Source: CAZOKZ01 sp964580585 (GTDB lineage: Bacteria > Sumerlaeota > Sumerlaeia > SLMS01 > JAHLLQ01). Taken from it: a stretch of 32,262 nt of DNA. Positions 1-7,031 of this stretch are shown piece after piece. The stretch spans positions 1 through 32,262 of the forward strand of contig CAZOKZ010000053.1 in the NCBI GenBank assembly GCA_964580585.1, read 5' to 3'. A model generated the notes under the pieces. It was not told the DNA's origin and ran no database searches. It was given only the letters and a program-made list of their open reading frames with translations. Position 1 is the first letter of the stretch, and each line of letters starts with the position of its first letter. The translations under genes and the position numbers were made by a program.

Positions 1-118
1 CAACAAGTCAAATCGGACAATTCATCGCCAACCAAGTGTTGACCCGGTGTTTCCGTCCCCTCTAAACCACAGGGAATCTGGAATCCCTCCGAGGTTGTCC
101 CCTGTGCCTATCCCCGAA

Positions 119-919
119 ATGAACGCTCATGTTGTCCGGCGCATGGACCTGGCGCCCGATCTTTTTGTTCTGCGTGTCGCGCCCGATGGTTGGGAACTGC
201 CCGATTTCAAACCCGGCCAATTCGGTGTGCTCGGCATGCGGCCCGATGCGCCTCGTTGTTCCGCCTCCGATCCCGAAGCCACCCCGCCGCATCCCGAAAA
301 ACTGATCCGTCGCGCGTACTCCATTGCTTCGTCCTCGCTGGCCGGCGTGTATCTCGATTTCTACATCGTGTTGGTCAAAACCGGTGGGCTGACGCCGCGC
401 CTGTTTAACCTTAAGCCCGGTGATCGCATCTGGCTCGCGCCGAAAATCACCGGCATGTTCACGCTCGATAGCGTTCCAAACGATGTTAACCTCGCCTTGA
501 TTGCTACGGGCACGGGCCTCGCACCGTATCTGAGCATGGTGCGCACCCACGCCGATAACGGCACATGGCGTCGTGTGGCGATTTTGCACGGCGCGCGCCA
601 ATCCATGGACCTTGGTTATCACGACGAACTCGAAATGCTCGCCAAATACAACCCCAAAGTCGATTACCTTCCCATCATCAGCCGTCCGCAAAACGAACTC
701 GTTCCCTGGACTGGCAACGCGGGATACGTACAGGACTTGTGGAAGAAAAAAATTCTCCACACCACTTGGGGGTTTGATCCCACACCCGAAAACACCCACA
801 TTTACCTGTGCGGGAATCCCGGCATGATCGACGAAATGATGGCCACTCTCGAAGCCGAAGGGTTCAAAGAACACACCAATATCAGCCCCGGGCAAATCCA
901 CGTGGAAAAATATTGGTAG
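119..919 (+). CDS. fpr: Ferredoxin/flavodoxin-NADP+ reductase (Fpr type)
   Basis: Exchanges electrons between NADPH and ferredoxin or flavodoxin in the cytoplasm. The 266-residue product has the FAD-binding RRAYSIASS motif, an NADP-binding GTGLAPYLSM segment, the HGAR motif and YLCGNPGMIDEM, and it ends in VEKYW. The terminal aromatic residue stacking on FAD is a known feature of bacterial Fpr proteins. An in-frame GTG at 47 would add 24 Pro-rich residues; I prefer the ATG at 119 because 266 residues fits the family and homology begins there. Neither start has a convincing Shine-Dalgarno sequence. A weak TTGACC at 39-44 with TAAACC at 63-68 could be a promoter and would also favour the ATG start. 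The stop is followed 7 bases later by GGATGAA heptads. The nfnAB genes nearby encode another ferredoxin/NADP(H) enzyme, so the region looks like a redox-balancing locus. Family assignment is firm; physiological direction is not known. Confidence 0.93.
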   Translation: MNAHVVRRMDLAPDLFVLRVAPDGWELPDFKPGQFGVLGMRPDAPRCSASDPEATPPHPEKLIRRAYSIASSSLAGVYLDFYIVLVKTGGLTPRLFNLKPGDRIWLAPKITGMFTLDSVPNDVNLALIATGTGLAPYLSMVRTHADNGTWRRVAILHGARQSMDLGYHDELEMLAKYNPKVDYLPIISRPQNELVPWTGNAGYVQDLWKKKILHTTWGFDPTPENTHIYLCGNPGMIDEMMATLEAEGFKEHTNISPGQIHVEKYW

Positions 920-923
920 AACA

Positions 924-953
924 AAGGATGAAGGATAAAGGCGAAAGGATGAA
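924..953 (+). repeat. GGATGAA heptad repeat, left arm of a split palindrome
   Basis: Two GGATGAA copies (926-932 and 947-953) flank GGATAAAGGCGAAA, starting 7 bases after the fpr stop. The 17 bases at 937-953 are an exact inverted match to 1469-1485 beyond the four-helix-bundle gene. The two arms therefore bracket that gene. Confidence 0.8.
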
Positions 954-970
954 TCGGGAGAGGATGTCTG

Positions 971-1408
971 ATGGATGATCAGTTTGAGGCAGAACAGACC
1001 CTGGAGTTCTGGCAATTTGCGGAAACGGGAGAAAATTACGGAACAGAAAATGATTTTCCCGCGCTGAAAGATCGCACAAAAGATTTTGCCCTACGTGTGA
1101 TTCGACTTTTTGCAGCCTTGCCCCATTCCATCGAGGCGCAAGTTATTGGCAAACAATTGCTTCGTTCCGCAACATCGGTTGGAGCGCACTACCGCGAAGC
1201 TATTCGCGCTCGTTCCGATGCCGAGTTCATCAGCAAAATAGAAGTAGGCCTGCAAGAGCTTGAAGAAAGTCGTTATTGGATGGAATTACTTGGCGAAAGC
1301 AACATATTCCCTATATCGCGCCTGCAACCGATTCATCAGGAAACGAGCGAATTAATCGCCATCCTGATAACCTGTGTGCGAAAGGTCAAAGAACGGAGAA
1401 AAATATGA
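971..1408 (+). CDS. Four-helix-bundle protein (23S rRNA intervening-sequence/Avd-like family)
   Basis: A 145-residue protein resembling the four helix bundle family (TIGR02436 type), known as free-standing genes and as the ORF in 23S rRNA intervening sequences of Leptospira and Coxiella. The conserved core starts near residue 34 (DRTKDFALRVIRLF), followed by the typical helix-turn LPHSIEAQVIGKQLLRSATSVGAHYREA, then two long helices rich in Glu and Lys. The first ~33 residues are a variable leader. The ATG at 971 is preceded by GGGAGAGG (956-963), a good Shine-Dalgarno sequence lying directly after the heptad repeat. Biochemical function is unknown; similar folds bind nucleic acid in diversity-generating retroelements (Avd), but no reverse transcriptase is present here. 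The gene sits between convergent fpr and nfnB and is bracketed by inverted heptad repeats, suggesting a small mobile passenger. Confidence 0.85.
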   Translation: MDDQFEAEQTLEFWQFAETGENYGTENDFPALKDRTKDFALRVIRLFAALPHSIEAQVIGKQLLRSATSVGAHYREAIRARSDAEFISKIEVGLQELEESRYWMELLGESNIFPISRLQPIHQETSELIAILITCVRKVKERRKI

Positions 1409-1447
1409 ACGCCTCACGACTTTGATTGAAGTTGTACGACCTGAATT

Positions 1448-1487
1448 TTCATCCTTCATCCTTCATCCTTCATCCTTTCGCCTTTTA
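1448..1487 (-). repeat. Tandem TTCATCC heptads (four perfect copies), right arm of a split palindrome
   Basis: Four exact TTCATCC copies run in tandem at 1448-1475, followed by TTTCGCCTTTTA. Read on the minus strand this is GGATGAA x4, beginning 17 bases after the nfnB stop. The segment 1469-1485 is the exact reverse complement of 937-953. A period of 7, coprime to 3, puts TGA into all three minus-strand frames within 21 bases. Confidence 0.9.
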
Positions 1488-1491
1488 TACC

Positions 1492-2931
1492 CTACCATTC
1501 ACCATCAGCCAAATAAGAATTAATGTTCGTTGCCGCGCGTCGTCCGTCACCCATGGCCAAAATCACCGTCGCCGCGCCGCGCACAATATCGCCCCCCGCG
1601 AACACACCGCGTTTCGACGTCCGCATCGTTTCCTCGTCCACCACCACCTGGCCGCGTTTGCTCACTTCCAGGTCCGGTGTGGTCTTCGGAATCATCGGAT
1701 TCGGAGCGTTGCCGATAGCGATGATCACCGTATCGATGGGAATTTCAAACTCGCTGCCTTCGACCGGCACGGGACGACGGCGACCCGAAGCATCCGGCTC
1801 GCCTAATTCCATTTTCTGACATTTTAATGCCCGAACCCAGCCTTGATCGTCGGCGAGAATTTCCAATGGGTTTGTCAGCAGGTTCAGTTTCACACCTTCT
1901 TCGCCCGCGTGATGGATTTCCTCCGCACGAGCGGGCATTTCCTCGCGCCCGCGCCGATAAACGATCATCGATTCCTCTGCGCCGAGCCGCAACGCCGTGC
2001 GCGACGCGTCCATCGCCACGTTGCCCGCGCCAACGGTCGCCACGCGTTTCATTTTCTGAATGGGCGTATCGTACTCGGGGAACTTGTACGCACCCATCAG
2101 GTTCACGCGCGTCAGGAACTCGTTGGCCGAATACACACCCAGGAAATTTTCCCCCGGAATGCCCAGGAACCAGGGCAAACCTGCGCCCGTTGCCACGAAT
2201 ACCGCATCGAAACCTTCTTCATCCAGCAATTCGTCGATGGTATCCGTCTGTCCGATGATTTGATTGCAGAGAATCTTCACGCCCATCTTTTCCACCAGCG
2301 CGATTTCCGCGTCGATGATCGCTTTCGGCAGACGAAACTCGGGGATACCGTACCGCAGCACCCCGCCCGGTTTTTGCAACGCTTCGTAAATCACCACCTC
2401 ATGACCCGCGCGGGCCAATTCCGCCGCGCACGAAAGCCCCGCCGGGCCCGAGCCCACAATCGCCACGCGTTTGCCCGATGGCTCGGCGCATTCGGGCACC
2501 TGGACGCTTCCCGTTTCGCGTTCCCAATCGCCGATGAAGCGTTCGAGTCGCCCGATGGCAATCGGTTCACCCTTTTTCCCAATCACGCAAAGCTCTTCGC
2601 ATTGTGTTTCCTGGGGACAGACACGTCCACAAATCGAGGGCAGCAAATTCGTTTCCTTCATCACGCGTGCGGCGCCCGCAAAATCGCCCTCGGCGATGTG
2701 CATCAGGAAATCCGGAATATTATTGTTCACCGGACAGCCCGTGACGCATTTCGGTTTTCCGCAATTCAGGCAACGCGCCGCCTCGGCCATTGCCACTTCC
2801 TTCGCGTACCCGAACGGGACCTCGCCAAAATTTCGCGCACGAACCAGGGGCTCCTGTTCCGGCATCGGTTGGCGCGGCGTTTTCATTTTTTCCGCCGTGG
2901 TCATCTCTTTGCGCAGGGGTGTCTCGCTCAT
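1492..2931 (-). CDS. nfnB: NADPH-binding Fe-S flavoprotein: NfnB / glutamate synthase small-subunit-like
   Basis: Large subunit of an NfnAB-type NADH-dependent reduced ferredoxin:NADP+ oxidoreductase, or of the closely related sulfide dehydrogenase SudAB. The 479-residue protein has an N-terminal cysteine-rich domain for two Fe-S clusters (CLNCGKPKC, then SICGRVCPQETQCEELC), an FAD-binding GSGPAGLSCAAELARAG, and an NADPH-binding GAGNVAMDASRTALRLGA followed by the typical YRRGREEMPA. The C-terminus has the GGDIVRGAATVILAMGDGR flavin segment. T. maritima NfnB is of similar length. I chose the ATG at 2931, 2 bases after the nfnA stop, because GGAAGGG lies inside the end of nfnA at suitable spacing, implying translational coupling. 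An ATG 8 codons upstream would overlap nfnA. No glutamate synthase large subunit is adjacent, so a GltD role is less likely. Confidence 0.88.
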   Translation of the reverse strand: MSETPLRKEMTTAEKMKTPRQPMPEQEPLVRARNFGEVPFGYAKEVAMAEAARCLNCGKPKCVTGCPVNNNIPDFLMHIAEGDFAGAARVMKETNLLPSICGRVCPQETQCEELCVIGKKGEPIAIGRLERFIGDWERETGSVQVPECAEPSGKRVAIVGSGPAGLSCAAELARAGHEVVIYEALQKPGGVLRYGIPEFRLPKAIIDAEIALVEKMGVKILCNQIIGQTDTIDELLDEEGFDAVFVATGAGLPWFLGIPGENFLGVYSANEFLTRVNLMGAYKFPEYDTPIQKMKRVATVGAGNVAMDASRTALRLGAEESMIVYRRGREEMPARAEEIHHAGEEGVKLNLLTNPLEILADDQGWVRALKCQKMELGEPDASGRRRPVPVEGSEFEIPIDTVIIAIGNAPNPMIPKTTPDLEVSKRGQVVVDEETMRTSKRGVFAGGDIVRGAATVILAMGDGRRAATNINSYLADGEW

Positions 2932-2933
2932 CG

Positions 2934-3782
2934 TTAATTCCCTTCCATCTGACAAACATGCTCTTCATTGAAACGTTCCACCGCTTCCTTCTCTTGCGCC
3001 TTGTACATCGCCTGGCGTTTGACCAGCAGATCGAAATTTACCAGATGCCCGTCGAATTCTGGTCCATCCACGCAGGCGAATTTGTTTTCGCCGCCCACGT
3101 CCACGCGACACCCGCCGCACATTCCCGTGCCATCCACCATAATAGGGTTCAAGCTGACCAGCGTCTTGATCGCATAGGGGCGCGTCACTTCGCACACCAC
3201 CTTCATCATGATCGCCGGTCCAATTGTCACCACCTCGTTGATTTCTTCACCGTGATCGATCATGCCTTGGAGCACTTGGCTCACGAAACCCTTCACGCCT
3301 TGCGAGCCGTCATCGGTACAGATAATCAACTCGTCAGCGATGCGAGCCATCTCCTCTTCCATGATCAGCAAATCTTTATTCCGCGCCCCCAGGATGACGA
3401 TCACCCGATTGCCCGCGCGTTTGAAGGCTTGAGCAATCGGATGCAACGGCGCAATACCGATACCGCCGCCCACACAAACCACCGTGCCGACCTCGTGAAT
3501 GTCCGTCGGCATGCCGAGAGGCCCCACCACGTCCGCGAATTCCTCTCCCGGACTCATCGCCGCCATTTCCATCGTTGTTTTGCCGACTTCCTGCACCACC
3601 AGCGTAATTGTCCCCGCCTCGGCGTCCGCGTCGGCAATTGTCAGCGGAATGCGTTCACCGGTAGGAGAGGGACAAACCAGCACAAACTGGCCCGCCTTGC
3701 GTTTGCGGGCTATTTTCGGCGCCTCGATCACGTATTTCGTCACGCGCGGCGCCAGCGTTTGCTTTTCGATAATTTTCGGCAT
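2934..3782 (-). CDS. nfnA: NfnA-type FAD/NAD-binding, 2Fe-2S subunit (ferredoxin-NADP+ reductase-like)
   Basis: Small subunit partner of the downstream NfnB-like protein. The 282-residue product begins MPKIIEKQTLAPRVTKYVIEAP, as NfnA/SudB/PyrK-type proteins do. It has a flavin segment GERIPLTIADAD, a Gly-rich nucleotide site VCVGGGIGIAPLHPIAQ, and a C-terminal cluster site GTGMCGGCRVDVGG followed by KFACVDGPEFDGH. In T. maritima NfnA one Asp and three Cys ligate this 2Fe-2S cluster. Together the pair would couple NADH and reduced ferredoxin to NADP+ reduction by flavin-based electron bifurcation, or run as sulfide dehydrogenase; sequence reading alone does not separate these. It is first in a two-gene operon divergent from the ROK regulator, with a good sigma70-like promoter 40-70 bases upstream. 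Confidence 0.87.
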   Translation of the reverse strand: MPKIIEKQTLAPRVTKYVIEAPKIARKRKAGQFVLVCPSPTGERIPLTIADADAEAGTITLVVQEVGKTTMEMAAMSPGEEFADVVGPLGMPTDIHEVGTVVCVGGGIGIAPLHPIAQAFKRAGNRVIVILGARNKDLLIMEEEMARIADELIICTDDGSQGVKGFVSQVLQGMIDHGEEINEVVTIGPAIMMKVVCEVTRPYAIKTLVSLNPIMVDGTGMCGGCRVDVGGENKFACVDGPEFDGHLVNFDLLVKRQAMYKAQEKEAVERFNEEHVCQMEGN

Positions 3783-3822
3783 GGATCAAGAGCGTCCTGG
3801 GGAATTTGCGAAAGACGGATAA

Positions 3823-3851
3823 TTTAGACCTTGATTGTCCACCAATGTCAA
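3823..3851 (-). promoter_or_regulatory. Predicted sigma70-type promoter of nfnAB
   Basis: On the minus strand a perfect TTGACA (3851-3846) is followed after 17 bases by TCTAAA (3828-3823), matching TATAAT at 4 of 6 positions. The predicted start near 3816 would give a leader of about 35 bases before the nfnA ATG. Confidence 0.55.
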
Positions 3852-4038
3852 CTGCTCCTCGCATGCTTCCAGTCACCGATTTCATTGAAAACCGATTCAG
3901 CGCTTAATGATCGCGGGCGGACAATCGTCTCATTTATCTGGAAAAGGAGAAACTAAACCCTTTGAAATCAAAAATCTGCGCTCATCCATTGAAACCCCGA
4001 GCGAAGATCACACGTTTTAGGCGATTTATCCTCAGATT

Positions 4039-4061
4039 ATACAATTTTTTTCAAATTGTAT
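4039..4061. promoter_or_regulatory. Palindrome 1 upstream of the ROK gene (candidate operator)
   Basis: Perfect 9-base arms ATACAATTT (4039-4047) and AAATTGTAT (4053-4061) are separated by 5 bases. The AT-rich dyad is of the kind bound by helix-turn-helix dimers; ROK regulators such as NagC and Mlc bind AT-rich dyads. It could also be part of a hairpin. Confidence 0.5.
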
Positions 4062-4094
4062 TGACTCTGAAAGGGCGACAATCCAATCTGAGCC

Positions 4095-4122
4095 AACTTT
4101 TGTTAATTGCTCGACAAAAGTT
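4095..4122. promoter_or_regulatory. Palindrome 2 upstream of the ROK gene, overlapping a possible promoter
   Basis: Perfect 9-base arms AACTTTTGT (4095-4103) and ACAAAAGTT (4114-4122) are separated by 10 bases, ending 46 bases before the ROK ATG. A possible -35 TTGTTA (4100-4105) lies in the left arm, with AT-rich TTTATATG just beyond the right arm. A repressor here would block the ROK promoter, so autoregulation is a reasonable inference. Confidence 0.5.
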
Positions 4123-4168
4123 TTTATATGGTAATGCTTCAAACAGAAAAGGGGAAGTGGTGGCGATT

Positions 4169-5422
4169 ATGAACACAAACGGCCTGGGATTGATGACCCG
4201 GGACAGAGAATCCCGCCGGGCGTCCATCTTGTACGAGCTGTGGAAGGAAGGCCCCATTTCGCGCGGCGCTCTTGCAGAACGCATGGGTCTGAACCTGCCA
4301 ACGGTCTCTGCCATTGTTCAAGAACTCATCAAGTCCGGGGAACTCATCGAAGAAGGTTTTGCAACCTCCACAGGTGGCCGCAAAGCCCAATTGCTTGACG
4401 TGAATCCGAAGCAAGGCGGCGTTGTTGCCATCGAGTTCAGTTCCCGCGGCATCCTGTCGGCCTCCAGCGACATGAAAGGCCGTCTGCACAATCACGTTAT
4501 TCGCCCGTTTAATGCCGCCCAGATGGGCAAGGAAGCCACGCTCGAAGCAATCATCGAAGCCATCGAGGATCAGAAAATGTTCCTCAAGGAAGACGAAGGT
4601 CTCGAAATGGCCCGCATCGGTGTCGTTCTTTCGGGGCTGATCAACGAGGACGCTGGAATCTCGATTTCCTTTCCGCGTTTCGAAGAGTGGCAAAACGTCA
4701 ACATCGTCGATATTCTCAGCAAAAAATTTGGCATTCCCGTCGATCTCAGCAGCCACGTCATTGGCACCACGCTGGCCGAGAGCATCTTCGGTCGATTCCG
4801 TGAAACCAAAAATTTCCTCTACGTGCACCTGGGGCCGGGATTAGCTATCGGTCTCGTGGTGGATGGCTACGTTTATCGTGGCACCAAAGCCACCGTTGGC
4901 GAGTTCGGACACCTGACCATCGACGACAACGGGCCGATTTGTTACTGCGGCAATTACGGCTGTCTGGAAACGCTCGCCAGCGATTGGGCGCTGGTTCAAC
5001 AAGCCGAATCCGCCATCAAAGAAGGCGTTCAGACCCACATTCCCGAACATGTGGACGATTCCGGCGTGATCACCCCGGCGGCGATTTTCAGCGCGGCGGA
5101 AATGGGTGACCGTCTGGCCGGTAACATGATCGACAAAGCCGGTCACTATATTGGAACCGGCCTCGCGGGTGTCGTAAACCTTCTCGCTCCCGAAGCCATT
5201 GTGTTTGGCGGTTCGATGTCCGATGACGGCGAACGACTGATCAAAGCCATCATGCACACGATCAAGCGTCGCGCGCTCGAAGCTCTCGAAGACGACATCC
5301 AGGTGGACTTGGGAACCTTCGGCCTGCAAGCGGGTGTATTCGGCGCCGTTGCCATCGCGCTGCACAAATATTACAGCTCATTTGTCGATGAAGCCATCCC
5401 CGCCACGAACGGGGTGGAGTGA
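4169..5422 (+). CDS. ROK family transcriptional regulator
   Basis: A 417-residue protein with an N-terminal winged helix-turn-helix (about residues 14-62; ...ISRGALAERMGLNLPTVSAI), then a duplicated actin-like ROK sugar-binding domain. The ROK signature is clear: EFGHLTIDDNGPICYCGNYG continuing to CLE, containing the CxCGxxGCxE zinc site. Such proteins sense a sugar or sugar phosphate and control carbohydrate genes. The usual kinase segment with a catalytic Asp (NDxN...) reads LSSHVIGTTLAE here, so kinase activity is unlikely, which fits a pure regulator. The ATG at 4169 has GGGGAAG at 4151-4157; a GTG at 4157 in the same frame is an alternative. It is divergent from nfnAB and convergent with a HAD phosphatase; the regulated genes are unknown. 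The last codons run into a heptad palindrome. Confidence 0.88.
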   Translation: MNTNGLGLMTRDRESRRASILYELWKEGPISRGALAERMGLNLPTVSAIVQELIKSGELIEEGFATSTGGRKAQLLDVNPKQGGVVAIEFSSRGILSASSDMKGRLHNHVIRPFNAAQMGKEATLEAIIEAIEDQKMFLKEDEGLEMARIGVVLSGLINEDAGISISFPRFEEWQNVNIVDILSKKFGIPVDLSSHVIGTTLAESIFGRFRETKNFLYVHLGPGLAIGLVVDGYVYRGTKATVGEFGHLTIDDNGPICYCGNYGCLETLASDWALVQQAESAIKEGVQTHIPEHVDDSGVITPAAIFSAAEMGDRLAGNMIDKAGHYIGTGLAGVVNLLAPEAIVFGGSMSDDGERLIKAIMHTIKRRALEALEDDIQVDLGTFGLQAGVFGAVAIALHKYYSSFVDEAIPATNGVE

Positions 5423-5498
5423 TTGATAGGGATGGAGGATGAGGGATGAATAGGATCGAGACATCCTTCATCCCTCATCCTTCCGATTCCTCTCAATC
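5421..5498. repeat. Long imperfect heptad palindrome between convergent ROK and HAD genes (candidate bidirectional terminator)
   Basis: The left arm 5421-5456 runs from GATTGA through GGATGAGGGATGAA to AGGAT. The right arm 5463-5498 reads as its imperfect reverse complement, ending TCAATC. The apex loop is only about 6 bases (CGAGAC). The right arm encodes the last residues of the HAD protein, and its stop codon TGA lies inside a GGATGAA heptad. The position between two converging stops suggests a shared 3'-end or terminator structure, although no U-tract is present. Confidence 0.75.
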
Positions 5499-6226
5499 AC
5501 CCTTTCGTAAAACTCCACCACGCAATCGCCCGGTCCGCTTTCCAGCGCCCAATTGCACGATTCGCGTACGAGTTGCCGCGCCGTCGAAGGCGCGCCGGAA
5601 ACCGCGCATTTCTCTAAAAAACGCCAGTCGCAATCCGAATCGCCGATCCCCGCGATGCGGTCGAGCGGCACCCCCGTGTATTCAGCCAACCACTCGATTC
5701 CCGAGCCTTTGTTGATTTCGGGTGGCATGAAATTCAACACGGCAGGCGTACGATCGACGACGAATTTTTGCTCCCAATGGCGGGCGAATTCCTCGGCGCG
5801 ATTAACTAAATCTTCCACTGTCGCCGGGTGACGCGGCATCAGGGTCATCTGGCAGAATTTTCCCGCTTCGATGAGCACCGCGCACGGCGTCGTGTGAAAC
5901 TCGCGCTCGGCGTGTTCGAGCAACTCCAGGTAGTGTTGCCGCATTTCCTTGGTATAATGCGGATGCACCGCGTGCGTTTGCGATTTCGGACACCAAAGAA
6001 CCGCGCCGAATTCCGCGATGCTGGGCATCAACGATCCGCACGCTTGCTGAAGACATTGCACATAAGATAACGGGCGTCCCGTGCAGAACACCAGCGCAGG
6101 AATGGACGGGTCGGATTCCGAGGCGCGATTCAATTCCGCCACTCGCGCGCAAACGTTCAAATCGAGGAAACTCCGTCCCCCGCCCGTAAACGTGTTGTCG
6201 ATATCGGCAACAATCAGCTCGATCAT
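5468..6226 (-). CDS. HAD-superfamily hydrolase (IIB/Cof-like sugar-phosphatase type)
   Basis: A 252-residue protein with all HAD motifs. Motif I is DIDNTFT (nucleophile Asp8, acid/base Asp10; Asn replaces the usual Gly after the second Asp). Motif II is CTGRP, motif III is the Lys in NKGSGIEWL, and motif IV is GIGDSDCDWRFL. The long insertion between motifs II and III fits a C2-type cap as in Cof, sucrose-phosphate phosphatase and mannosyl-3-phosphoglycerate phosphatase. The likely reaction is Mg2+-dependent dephosphorylation of a small phosphorylated sugar or cofactor; the substrate cannot be read. The start has a strong GGAGG 7 bases upstream. The C-terminal codons form the right arm of the heptad palindrome shared with the ROK gene, which could hint at a sugar-related pairing. 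Confidence 0.85.
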   Translation of the reverse strand: MIELIVADIDNTFTGGGRSFLDLNVCARVAELNRASESDPSIPALVFCTGRPLSYVQCLQQACGSLMPSIAEFGAVLWCPKSQTHAVHPHYTKEMRQHYLELLEHAEREFHTTPCAVLIEAGKFCQMTLMPRHPATVEDLVNRAEEFARHWEQKFVVDRTPAVLNFMPPEINKGSGIEWLAEYTGVPLDRIAGIGDSDCDWRFLEKCAVSGAPSTARQLVRESCNWALESGPGDCVVEFYERVIERNRKDEG

Positions 6227-6395
6227 GTGAATCCTCCGCGCGACCGATCAAGCACAAGTGGTCGGCGGCTGCCAATCGGGAATACGCGCCTTTACGGTGA
6301 AATCTCTTCTCAGATTCCAAGGCTTTCTCGCGTTTTCCATTGCAGGCTGGGCCGCGTTTCCCCCTATTGCGGGACAACTTATTTGGAGTCCCCAA

Positions 6396-7031
6396 ATGGC
6401 AAAAACAATTATCGAAGGTCGCAACGTCCTCGTCGTCGGGATCGACAACGCTCTGGGACGCGCCTGTGCCCAGCAACTATCCCGCGCCAAATGCCGTGTC
6501 ATTCTGGCCGCGCGCGACGAAGAAAAACTGGAGACGCTTTCGACCCAGCTTATCAAAAAAGGCGGCGATCCTGTCATTCTGGTGCTGCCCGAGGACAACG
6601 CCGATTGGAGCGACCTCGTTCGCAAGGCTCGCGACCTTGTTGGTCACGTTCACCTGGTCGTTAATACGGCAGGATTTTGTTATGAAAACGACGCCGACCG
6701 CGCCGCTGCCGAACAAGACGCCGCAGCGCTGGATCGCGCTTGCGCCGAACACCTTTTTGAGCACGGTCCGTTGAAACTGCTGACCTTTTTGCACGAAGAC
6801 AGCCCCATTCCCGCGCCCATTGCACCCGACGCATGGCACGGTTACGTGGTTCTGGGTCCGCATCAACGCCTCGATACCCAGGCGATCAACGAGCTCGACG
6901 CCACGGGCACATTCCATCTGCGCGCGGGAGCCGCTGCCGACGCAGTCGTGTGTTTGCTCCAGTTGCCCCCCTCGGCGCGTCCGGCCACGATTCGTCTCGA
7001 AGGCATTCCCTCGGCGGAGAAGAAAAAATGA
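6396..7031 (+). CDS. Degenerate short-chain dehydrogenase/reductase-like protein
   Basis: A 211-residue Rossmann-fold protein resembling SDRs: an N-terminal beta-alpha-beta start (NVLVVGIDNALGRACAQQLS), basic AARDEEKLE as in NADP-binding SDRs, and NTAG at residues 90-93 in place of the usual NNAG. The Gly motif GIDNALG is a relaxed form of TGxxxGIG. After NTAG the family pattern breaks down: no YxxxK catalytic pair is visible (the nearest is GYVVLG) and the protein is shorter than typical ~250-residue SDRs. It may be a non-catalytic nucleotide-binding protein or a diverged enzyme. The ATG at 6396 is preceded by GGAG (6385-6388); open frame to 6258 is ignored because homology begins at the ATG. 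Its stop overlaps the argB start as ATGA. Confidence 0.7.
   Translation: MAKTIIEGRNVLVVGIDNALGRACAQQLSRAKCRVILAARDEEKLETLSTQLIKKGGDPVILVLPEDNADWSDLVRKARDLVGHVHLVVNTAGFCYENDADRAAAEQDAAALDRACAEHLFEHGPLKLLTFLHEDSPIPAPIAPDAWHGYVVLGPHQRLDTQAINELDATGTFHLRAGAAADAVVCLLQLPPSARPATIRLEGIPSAEKKK

Larger units (their letters stand above)
3783..4168. other. Divergent intergenic region between nfnA and the ROK gene (386 bases)
   Basis: No gene is supported here. The ROK reading frame stays open upstream of its ATG to 3962, but that stretch is AT-rich, carries two palindromes, and does not resemble ROK protein. The nfnA promoter is at 3823-3851. The ROK-proximal half (4020-4135) is strongly AT-rich and looks like a regulated promoter. 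Confidence 0.7.

Noticed and set aside
47..118. N-terminal extension of Fpr from the GTG at 47
   Set aside because: The extra 24 residues are Pro-rich without family similarity and no ribosome-binding site precedes the GTG.
62..1015. Long minus-strand open frame opposite fpr (317 codons)
   Set aside because: It lies antisense to a well-recognised fpr gene and has no recognisable protein pattern; it is a shadow of GC-rich coding sequence.
1448..1475. CRISPR-like or VNTR interpretation of the tandem heptads
   Set aside because: Units are 7 bases with no unique spacers and no cas genes, so this is a simple heptad repeat, not CRISPR.
1843..2937. 364-codon plus-strand open frame opposite nfnB, and a 354-codon minus-strand frame at 8172-9236 opposite the ClC gene
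   Set aside because: Antisense to conserved genes, with no family motifs.
3962..4168. N-terminal extension of the ROK protein by 69 codons
   Set aside because: The stretch is AT-rich, holds two palindromes and a likely promoter, and the ROK helix-turn-helix begins after ATG 4169.
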